In this document: positions 57,699-64,000 of the stretch, piece by piece | How the letters are laid out: every line of letters starts with the position of its first letter | Position numbering within the stretch: the stretch's first letter is position 1 | Assembly (NCBI RefSeq): GCF_024380015.1 | Contig: NZ_CP101509.1 | Location: 1,302,001 to 1,366,000 of the forward strand | DNA length: 64,000 bases | Direction: 5' to 3' | DNA from: Photobacterium atrarenae | GTDB taxonomy: Bacteria > Pseudomonadota > Gammaproteobacteria > Enterobacterales > Vibrionaceae | The notes under the pieces: model-generated | The model's database searches: none | What the model saw: only the letters and a program-made list of their open reading frames with translations | Told to the model about the DNA's origin: nothing | Translations under genes and position numbers: made by a program

Positions 57699-58871
57699 TC
57701 AGTCCTGCCTGAGGTGGTTGTCGATTGAAATTGGGGTCGGGTAGCGTTTGACTACCCAGTAAGTGGAGATCACGAAGGTGGTGATGGTCGCCGTCTGAAT
57801 AAATAGGGTCGCTGTCGGAGATAACATCGCGTTATTAGTCGCGGTATAGGCGACCAGAAAAGAGAATTCACTGGCCTGGCTGAGCCGGGCACCTAGCTCG
57901 CGGTTCATCCTCGGGTTTTCTCTGGCCAGAAATAGGGCTTTGTTGAATCCCCAGGCTTTGATCATCACCAGCGCAATGCCGAAACCGACCCCGAGTAAAG
58001 TATGGAGATCGCCCGCGGACAGATCCATCCGGGCGCCAATGGCTGAAAAGAACAGGATCAGGAAAAACTCCCGTAAGGGTTTCAGGTGAATCGATATGAC
58101 CTGCGACACCCGGCTGACAGCAATCGACACCCCCGCGACAAATGCCCCGCTTTCATACGATAACCCGGCCTGGTGCCCCAGCTCGGCGAGAAAGAAACAC
58201 CAGGCCAGCGTCATTACAAAGCTGTATTCCTGGATCACATCAAACCGGCTGAACAGCGGCAGAATAATATAGCGAACCCCGATATAAGCCAGCAGGCAAA
58301 GACCGGCAAACTTCAGCAGCATCATCCCGAAGGCAATGAGCATCGTGTTGCCATCCCCGATATTGAGAAAGATCAGCACGCTGATGGCCAGCAGATCCTG
58401 GATCAGCAAAATGCTGGTCATCACTTCCCCCATGCGCTTGTGGTGCAGGGTGGTGGTGGGGATCAGCTTCAGGCCGATCACGGTACTGGAAAACATCATC
58501 GCGGCGGCGATGATCAGGGATTCGCCCAACGGAAACAGGCAGATCAGGGCGACGATTAGCGTGACCAGAAAGAAAAAACCGCAGGTAGCTAAGGTGACCA
58601 GAGAGCTTTCCTTGAATAGTTGCGGCAGCTTTTTCGGCTGGAGGTTTAGACCGATTAAGAACAGCAGCAGGATCACGCCGAGATTGCCGATTTGGGTGAT
58701 ATTACCGGTATTGTGGAGCAGGTTCAGCCCCTGAGGACCAATGAGCACCCCGGCAGCGATGTAGGCCAGGATAATGGGCTGACGAGCATAGAGAAACAGC
58801 GTGCCAAGAATGGCCGCGCTGATGATGATGGTACACAACTCGAAGATCAGGGGAGCCAGATCGGTCTGCAT
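57699..58871 (-). CDS. CPA2-type cation:proton antiporter (KefB-like membrane domain)
   Basis: A 390-residue membrane protein with about twelve helices and the KefB/CPA2 pattern: QPIILAYIAAGVLIGPQGL, GVILLLFLIGLNL, MFSSTVIGLKLI, LLIQDLLAI with the conserved Asp, and ARLSQASEFSFLVA. It ends right after the membrane domain, with no RCK/TrkA-N NAD-binding domain, so it lacks the nucleotide or glutathione control of KefB and KefC. It probably exchanges K+ or Na+ for H+. Confidence 0.88.
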   Translation of the reverse strand: MQTDLAPLIFELCTIIISAAILGTLFLYARQPIILAYIAAGVLIGPQGLNLLHNTGNITQIGNLGVILLLFLIGLNLQPKKLPQLFKESSLVTLATCGFFFLVTLIVALICLFPLGESLIIAAAMMFSSTVIGLKLIPTTTLHHKRMGEVMTSILLIQDLLAISVLIFLNIGDGNTMLIAFGMMLLKFAGLCLLAYIGVRYIILPLFSRFDVIQEYSFVMTLAWCFFLAELGHQAGLSYESGAFVAGVSIAVSRVSQVISIHLKPLREFFLILFFSAIGARMDLSAGDLHTLLGVGFGIALVMIKAWGFNKALFLARENPRMNRELGARLSQASEFSFLVAYTATNNAMLSPTATLFIQTATITTFVISTYWVVKRYPTPISIDNHLRQD

Positions 58872-59001
58872 ACGCCCTCACCCGGGAAATCTGTGACACC
58901 GCCTGCGCGGGCAGACGGCGTCGTGGGTTGTGGCAACAGCTTTAAGAATAATACATCTCGATTAACCTCTCTGAGCAACCGGTTGAAGTACGCCAGAGTG
59001 G

Positions 59002-59613
59002 TTATGTGCCTGGATTAGTTCTGAGTCTGGCCTCGTCTCCGTTTAGAGTTGAATCGATGCCCGGCATCATTTGTTTCATCAGCTCAGCCAGGTGGGTAAT
59101 TTTGATGTTCGAGAGCTGGCGATAATCGAAATAGGGGCAGATGATCACCCGGTGCTCGGCATTGATTGCAAACTCATGGTCCAGCCAGTGCATTTCTGCG
59201 GTGAGCTTGCCCTCGGTGATCAGCCGTTTGGCATACGTGCGGCCCATGATGAGCCGGATGAGCGGGGTGGTACTGCTGTCAACCGGCGTGGACAGCTGCG
59301 GTGGGCTGAACAGCAGGGCGGTGTGGCTGCCTTGCTGGAGCAGAAACTGATCGCGGTAGGCCTGCCAGCTCGGTGCTGTAAGGGCATACGGGAACAGGGT
59401 GGTATCCAGCGCATACAACAGCTTGGCATAGACGTTAAACACTTTACGCCAGCCATTACCGCATGCCTGGCTAATGGCTTGGATTTCGCCATCAACCAGC
59501 GGAATCTGTTCGGTAAGTGCCGGATAATTCAACATGTTCGGACGATTTTCGATATAGGCTGCAATCGTAAACTGCGGGCAGCCGAGGCCAATGGGGTGTG
59601 ACATGAGTTTCAT
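59002..59613 (-). CDS. Conserved hypothetical protein (DUF6942-like)
   Basis: 203 residues from ATG 59613; ATG 59604 (MSHPIGLG) is equally possible and neither has a clear ribosome site. The sequence has the look of a cytosolic protein conserved in Vibrionaceae, with YIENRPNMLNYPALTEQIPL, ISQACGNGWRKVFNVYAKLL and CPYFDYRQLSN. I believe the domain name is DUF6942 but could not check it. No catalytic motif is evident. Confidence 0.6.
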   Translation of the reverse strand: MKLMSHPIGLGCPQFTIAAYIENRPNMLNYPALTEQIPLVDGEIQAISQACGNGWRKVFNVYAKLLYALDTTLFPYALTAPSWQAYRDQFLLQQGSHTALLFSPPQLSTPVDSSTTPLIRLIMGRTYAKRLITEGKLTAEMHWLDHEFAINAEHRVIICPYFDYRQLSNIKITHLAELMKQMMPGIDSTLNGDEARLRTNPGT

Positions 59614-59766
59614 TTCTGGTTGTTTGGTGTGAGTAGAACGGTCAATTGCTGAGTGCCGTTTGATGCATATTGTGTATGTAAGATTGACACAGGGCTTACG
59701 TCGAGCTGACATACCGGGGCATCTTATCGTTATGCTGACGGCAAAGAAATACAGTCAGAAGATAAC

Positions 59767-60114
59767 ATGATGAAAACATTCATATCTTGTTTTTTCGCCT
59801 GTACCCTCGTGGTATTGCCGGCAACGGTTCAGGCGAAGTGGCATCATCATGGCGATCATTACCATAAGCATCGCCATCATAAACATAAGCATCATAAGCA
59901 TAAGCACCATAAGCATCGCCATTATCACCGACATGAGCACCACTATCATCGTGATGTCGTGGTAGTGAAAGAAAAGCATTATCATCAATCCCGCCTGCCG
60001 GAGATCGCGACGTTTGCGGTGATCGCCGGGGTCACCTATGCGATCGTCAACAACACGTTTTACAAGAAAAGCGGCAATGAATATCGTGCCGTCGAGCGTC
60101 CGGCCTACCACTAA
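59767..60114 (+). CDS. Histidine-rich secreted protein
   Basis: 115 residues: signal peptide about 1-23 (ending VQA), then residues 25-62 made largely of His and Lys (HHHGDHYHKHRHHKHKHH pattern, over 20 His) encoded by a CATAAG-type imperfect repeat. A hydrophobic stretch (EIATFAVIAGVTYAIV) follows and may anchor the protein in the inner membrane, leaving the His tract in the periplasm. Such tracts bind Zn2+, Ni2+ or Cu2+. A storage or buffering role is inference. MM at the start leaves two possible start codons three bases apart. A perfect 17-bp hairpin follows. Confidence 0.75.
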   Translation: MMKTFISCFFACTLVVLPATVQAKWHHHGDHYHKHRHHKHKHHKHKHHKHRHYHRHEHHYHRDVVVVKEKHYHQSRLPEIATFAVIAGVTYAIVNNTFYKKSGNEYRAVERPAYH

Positions 60115-60121
60115 TCCCTTG

Positions 60122-60156
60122 ATGACAAAAACAGCAGAGTCTGCTGTTTTTGTCAT
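60122..60156. terminator. Hairpin terminator after the His-rich gene
   Basis: A 17-bp perfect stem (60122-60138 with 60140-60156) whose A- and T-runs allow termination in both directions. Confidence 0.75.
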
Positions 60157-60550
60157 GGTTATTTACTCCGGTTTGATTTGATTTATCGAATCACAAAGTT
60201 GCGATTTTCATCACAAACAGGATTTAATTCTGCCAGGTTGACCTCGGAAAAACGCTGGAAATGACCTGATTATTTCTTTTAAATCAAAGCATTAAGTTTG
60301 ATGTCAGAATACATCACTGGATATTGAGACTGTGTATTTCAATTGCTGGTGTTTATTGCTGGTTTTGTGTTTTCTTGTGGTTTATCTATCTTTATTTTTC
60401 TTGTTTTGTGAAATTTTAATTGTTGGCTCTTGGCTTCGAACCCGATTTGTTTAATCCTGATTGTAGCTTAATTGTTAAATCAGTTGGCGTGTTATGTAAC
60501 CGTCCCACTGATGACATGGACTTAGTGTGTTTTACACAAGGAACTGGATT
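60157..60550. other. T-rich intergenic region upstream of the dioxygenase operon
   Basis: 394 bp with no supported gene. The plus strand is strikingly T-rich from 60330 to 60430. AAGGAA precedes the dioxygenase start. No operator or riboswitch recognised. Confidence 0.35.
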
Positions 60551-61207
60551 ATGCATTCTTCTTTCGAACGTACACTTCAACTAACTCAGCTGAGTGGTAA
60601 GGCCGTCAGCGATCTGTCAGCCTCTTTCAATTTTCTGCCAAAAACCGGTCACGCTGATGGCGAGTACCGTTTGCGTCGCTACTCAATTGTGAAGCTGAAG
60701 CAGGGGGAAGTGGAACATTTGCCACCGCGTGCGTTTGTCCAGTCGGACGATATCAATACGTTTCAGGGTAATGTCAGCCGCAGCTTCGAGCCGCTGGAAG
60801 ACGCAATTGTCAGCAGCGACGGGATGCGCGAAATGTGCGAGATCTTTAAAGCAGCCAACGCACTGGATGACGAGCAGGAAATCGAGATCCACCAGATCCG
60901 TATTTCAGCGACTGATGAAGAAACTCAGGTGGCGCCGGAAGGGGTTCACCAGGACGGATTCGATCACCTGGCCGTGATCGGCATAGGTCGTCACAACATC
61001 GAGGGTGGCGAGTTTCTCGTCTACAAAGACAAGACTGAGCTGCCGTTTTTGAGCATGGCCCTGGCGGAAGGGGAAGTGGCACTGCTTGATGATAGTCAGC
61101 TGTGGCACAACGCTCGCCCGATTAAAGCGGTGAAGCAAGATGAACAGGGATACCTGGATCTGTTTGTACTGACTGCCAAGGAGCTTAAACATGCCGTTCA
61201 CGCCTGA
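60551..61207 (+). CDS. 2-oxoglutarate/Fe(II) dioxygenase, PF10014 (amino-acid hydroxylase-like)
   Basis: A 218-residue enzyme of the 2OG-Fe_Oxy_2 family, which includes bacterial isoleucine 4-hydroxylase. The metal triad is visible as His-x-Asp in EGVHQDGFDHL and a distal His in DDSQLWHNARPI, where the following Arg can hold 2-oxoglutarate. EYRLRRYS and HNIEGGEFLVY are further conserved parts. The likely reaction is hydroxylation of a free amino acid. It overlaps the next gene by 17 nt, so its partner is the class V aminotransferase-like protein. An upstream in-frame TTG/ATG reading from 60527 lacks a ribosome site. Confidence 0.87.
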   Translation: MHSSFERTLQLTQLSGKAVSDLSASFNFLPKTGHADGEYRLRRYSIVKLKQGEVEHLPPRAFVQSDDINTFQGNVSRSFEPLEDAIVSSDGMREMCEIFKAANALDDEQEIEIHQIRISATDEETQVAPEGVHQDGFDHLAVIGIGRHNIEGGEFLVYKDKTELPFLSMALAEGEVALLDDSQLWHNARPIKAVKQDEQGYLDLFVLTAKELKHAVHA

Positions 61208-62429
61208 AGCTGTTCGTGACGCATTCCCGGCATTGAACCAGAAGGTCAACGATCAGCCGGTCTATTTTTTCGATGGTCCGGGAGGATCGCAGGTACCGAC
61301 GCCGGTGCTGGATGCGATGACTGACTATCTGGGTCACTATAATTCAAATCTGGGTGGTGCTTTCTTCTCCAGTGAAAAGACGGTAGATGTCGTGGCTCAG
61401 GCACGTAGTGCCGCCCAGGCACTGCTGGGCGCACCATCAGCCGAGAATATTGTCTTCGGGGCCAACATGACCTCGCTGACGTTCCAGCTCAGCCGGGCGA
61501 TTAGTCGCGATTGGCAAGCGGGCGATGAAATTATCGTCACCGCACTGGAGCATTACTCCAACGTCTCGAGCTGGCAACAGGCGGCAGAAGACAGAGGTGC
61601 CGTGGTGCATCAGGTGCGGGTTAACGAAGTCGACTGTACTTTGGATTACGATCACCTGATCTCGTTGCTGAGCCCTAAAACGCGACTGGTTGCGGTGACG
61701 CATGCCTCGAACACCACCGGCTCACTGGTGGATGTACAGCGGGTGATTGAGGCCGCACATCAGGTTGGGGCGCAGGTATATATTGATGCTGTGCATTACG
61801 TGCCGCACGCGCTGGTTGATGTTCAAGCGCTGGACTGTGATTTTCTGGCCTGCTCAGCCTACAAGTTTTTCGGTCCGCATGTCGGGATCGCCTATATTGC
61901 GCCGCAGTGGCTTCATACCCTGCGCCCTTATAAAGTCGAGCCGGCCACCAACCAGGGACCGGGTCGTTTTGAGACCGGGACACAAAGCTTTGAAGCGCTG
62001 GCCGGCTTTACGGCGGCGGTTGAGTATCTTGCCCAGTGGGGGGAGGCGGGGACCGGTTTGCGTCAGCGCCTGCAACAGAGCTACGCGCAATATCAGCAGC
62101 ACGAAGCCGAGCTGAGCCGTCACTTCCTGGCCTGCGTCGCACAGTACCAAAACATTCGCCTGTACGGGATCACTGAGACGGAGCGCCTGCATGAGCGGAC
62201 GCCGACGTTTGCCATCCGTATTGACGGGGTGACGCCGGGTGATGTGGCGGTGCATCTCGGCAAACAGAATATGTGCGTCTGGAATGGTCATTTCTATGCA
62301 CAAGGGCTGTGTGAGCAGCTGGGTGTGATGGACGATGGCGGCGTGATCCGAATTGGCCTGATGCACTACAACACCACTGCAGAAATCGACCAGTTGTTTG
62401 CCGCGATGGCACCGTTTTTACAACGCTAG
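61191..62429 (+). CDS. Cysteine desulfurase-like class V aminotransferase
   Basis: A 412-residue PLP enzyme. YFFDGPGGSQVP at the N-terminus, EHYSNVSSW, HASNTTGSLVD, YIDAVHYVPHA and the PLP-binding Lys in CSAYKFFGPHVGI place it in the TIGR01976 cysteine desulfurase-like group. The C-terminal loop (NMCVWNGHFYAQGL) lacks a typical SufS/IscS Cys loop, so true desulfurase activity is doubtful. It could act as a lyase or racemase on the hydroxylated amino acid made by the coupled dioxygenase. The start at 61191 lies inside the dioxygenase gene with AAGGAG before it. Confidence 0.87.
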   Translation: MPFTPEAVRDAFPALNQKVNDQPVYFFDGPGGSQVPTPVLDAMTDYLGHYNSNLGGAFFSSEKTVDVVAQARSAAQALLGAPSAENIVFGANMTSLTFQLSRAISRDWQAGDEIIVTALEHYSNVSSWQQAAEDRGAVVHQVRVNEVDCTLDYDHLISLLSPKTRLVAVTHASNTTGSLVDVQRVIEAAHQVGAQVYIDAVHYVPHALVDVQALDCDFLACSAYKFFGPHVGIAYIAPQWLHTLRPYKVEPATNQGPGRFETGTQSFEALAGFTAAVEYLAQWGEAGTGLRQRLQQSYAQYQQHEAELSRHFLACVAQYQNIRLYGITETERLHERTPTFAIRIDGVTPGDVAVHLGKQNMCVWNGHFYAQGLCEQLGVMDDGGVIRIGLMHYNTTAEIDQLFAAMAPFLQR

Positions 62430-62588
62430 ATTTTACAACGTTGGACACATTGGACTGAGTACGGTTGCCCACCCTGTCACAGGCTTGAATCCGTGTCAGT
62501 TTGATGAGATTGGTTAGGTCCCTGTCGGGCACTTTGCCTGAAGTATCGATAACAAAAGTGTCAGAGCACTCAAAATGATAAACCCAGA

Positions 62589-62616
62589 GCCCGGAAGCTT
62601 GCTTCCGGGCTTTTTC
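62589..62616 (+). terminator. Terminator of the dioxygenase-aminotransferase operon
   Basis: A 10-bp perfect stem (62589-62598 with 62601-62610) followed by TTTTT. Confidence 0.9.
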
Positions 62617-62773
62617 TTGTACGGCAGGCTGCCGGTTCTGGAATGCGCTTTATCGTGCTGATGACGCTGGCACGATAAAATCGTGATGAATGTTCGGGTT
62701 TGGTTGAATTGTAGAGTAATTGCTCTAGAATTGACGGCCAGATAAATACCTTTTCGGCCTGTTGGAAATAAGA

Positions 62774-64000
62774 ATGAAAAGAAATCCGATTGTGGTGCTC
62801 GGTTGTTATGCGGTGTTGCTGACACTGCCGACGTTGAGTACAGCGGCACCAGCCCCATCATTCGTGCCAGCCGGCGCGTCAGTCATGACTTCTACGTCTG
62901 TGGCCCCGGAACCACCAGTGACAGCACCTGTTGCACAACACCCGATCAGTTTCAGCGATGCCTGGCAAGCGGTCGTGAGCCAGAATGATGCCCTGGCCGC
63001 TGAACGAGCCAATGTTGATCGTGCCCGTTATCTGCAGGAAGCAGCCCGGGATATGTACCTGCCGCAAGTGACGGCGAGTGCTAATTATACCCGGCTGGAT
63101 AAGGCGATAGAAATCAAGCCTTCGGATATTACCGAAAGCATGCCGGCTGGTGATGCGATTGCTGGGCTGGCGCAGTTGGCCGGGATCAATCCGGCACAGA
63201 TCGATCAGCTATTCACTTCACGCCTAACGGACCGCGATGTGTTCACCAGCTCCTTGCGGGCCATTTGGCCGATTTTTACCGGCGGACGTATCAGTGCGGC
63301 GCAGGATATCGCCAAAGGGCAGCGCGACGAAGCCGGTTATCTGCTGGCGATGAAGCAGCAGGGCAAGTTTGAAGATCTGGCTAAGCTCTATTTCGGCGTG
63401 GCGATGACCCAGCATGTGCTGCAAACCCGGATTGATGTGGAGCAGGGGCTACAAAAGCATTTTGAGCATGCCAAGAAGCTGGAGCAGCAAGGGCAGATTG
63501 CCAAGGTTGAGCGTCTGCAGGCCGAAGCGTCGTATGACAAGGCCAAAGTCGAGCGACAGAAAGCAGCGCGGGATATGGAAATTGCCCAGGTTGCGCTGAC
63601 CAAAATGCTCAAATCTACTGAGTCGGTGCTGCCTGCCACGCGACTGTTTACCAATGAATCGCTGCCGCCGATGACTGCTTTTATCGAGAAAACGCTGGCG
63701 GATTATCCGGGCTTGAAAATCCTGGATGCCAAAAGCCGTCAGGCCAAAGGGCTGATCGATGTCGAGAAAGGCAAGTACTACCCGGAAGTGTATCTCTACG
63801 GGAATTACAGTCTGCATGAAGATGACTCTTTGGCTGCCAAAACCGCACCGGACTGGGCGGTGGGTGTCGGGGTGAATATTCCGTTGCTGGATCGCTCCGG
63901 TCGTTCTGACAAGGTCAAAGCTGCCCACAGTGCGGTGACGCAAATTAATTATCTCAGAGCCCAGGCCGAGCAGGATCTGTCGGTGCTGGTGGAAAAAACT
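62774..64000 (+). CDS. TolC-family outer membrane efflux protein (truncated by window end)
   Basis: The first 409 codons of a TolC-like protein that runs off the window. Signal peptide about 1-24 (ending STAA), a Pro/Ala/Thr-rich stretch, then the outer membrane factor domain: ISFSDAWQAVVSQNDAL, YLPQVTASANYTRLD, RAIWPIFTGGRISAAQ, a long coiled-coil region rich in Lys, Gln and Glu, and the second repeat starting at SLPPMTAFIEKTL with VGVGVNIPLLDRSGRSDKV. It should form the outer membrane channel of a tripartite efflux pump or type I secretion system, whose other parts probably lie to the right. Confidence 0.9.
   Translation, partial: MKRNPIVVLGCYAVLLTLPTLSTAAPAPSFVPAGASVMTSTSVAPEPPVTAPVAQHPISFSDAWQAVVSQNDALAAERANVDRARYLQEAARDMYLPQVTASANYTRLDKAIEIKPSDITESMPAGDAIAGLAQLAGINPAQIDQLFTSRLTDRDVFTSSLRAIWPIFTGGRISAAQDIAKGQRDEAGYLLAMKQQGKFEDLAKLYFGVAMTQHVLQTRIDVEQGLQKHFEHAKKLEQQGQIAKVERLQAEASYDKAKVERQKAARDMEIAQVALTKMLKSTESVLPATRLFTNESLPPMTAFIEKTLADYPGLKILDAKSRQAKGLIDVEKGKYYPEVYLYGNYSLHEDDSLAAKTAPDWAVGVGVNIPLLDRSGRSDKVKAAHSAVTQINYLRAQAEQDLSVLVEKT

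Overview
The window looks like chromosomal DNA of a marine Vibrionaceae bacterium, in flavour closest to Photobacterium/Enterovibrio/Grimontia. The grounds are a vibriolysin-type M4 protease and a Vibrio-type M28 aminopeptidase that share a C-terminal PPC domain, other proteins typical of the family, moderate GC, and small AT-rich islands of accessory genes between metabolic operons. The species call is inference.

Layout. 1-5414: an ECF transporter (S, T and the start of the A component) divergent from two overlapping YbtP/YbtQ-like ABC half-transporters, probably an iron/siderophore or heme uptake locus that continues off the left edge. 5517-13794: single genes, namely a D-Ala-D-Ala ligase paralogue with altered active-site residues, a Na+/Ca2+ exchanger, a diguanylate cyclase, an Ntn amide hydrolase, vibriolysin and a lipoprotein. 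14044-15453: a short threonyl-tRNA synthetase paralogue preceded by a leader peptide with six Thr codons and an intrinsic terminator, i.e. a probable attenuator. 15464-24994: an SDR, glcG, aceB, the gcl-hyi-glxR-glycerate kinase operon and a RutR-like TetR regulator. 24995-30621: an accessory island with the wreck of a Tae4-type T6SS amidase, its likely surviving immunity gene, a broken KTSC gene, a secreted aminopeptidase, an exonuclease and a secreted two-CBM protein. 30765-50050: purine import and catabolism (8-oxoguanine deaminase, two NCS2-type permeases, uraH, puuE, uraD, allantoicase, allA, puuD, guaD, xdhC, xdhB, xdhA, an FCD-GntR regulator), interrupted by an AT-rich gene for a trypsin-like protein that lacks its catalytic triad. 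50051-64000: a GNAT, YkvI, a TIR gene with three in-frame stops, an SF0329-like protein, guaC with a terminator at the start of its leader, small secreted proteins, a KefB-like antiporter, a His-rich protein, a 2OG-dioxygenase/class-V aminotransferase pair and a truncated tolC-like gene.

How the genes work together. Guanine, 8-oxoguanine, hypoxanthine, xanthine and urate can be imported, deaminated and oxidised (GuaD, XdhABC, PuuD), then taken through 5-hydroxyisourate, OHCU, allantoin, allantoate and ureidoglycolate to glyoxylate and urea. Glyoxylate then enters malate (AceB) or tartronate semialdehyde and glycerate (Gcl, Hyi, GlxR, glycerate kinase). A palindrome of consensus TTGTRYACAA recurs in the aceB/gcl, uraH/puuE, xdhA and gntR upstream regions, which suggests the FCD-GntR protein at 48991-49749 controls the whole set. 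Two copies of a ~162-bp palindromic repeat lie inside this block. No tRNA, rRNA or CRISPR array was seen.
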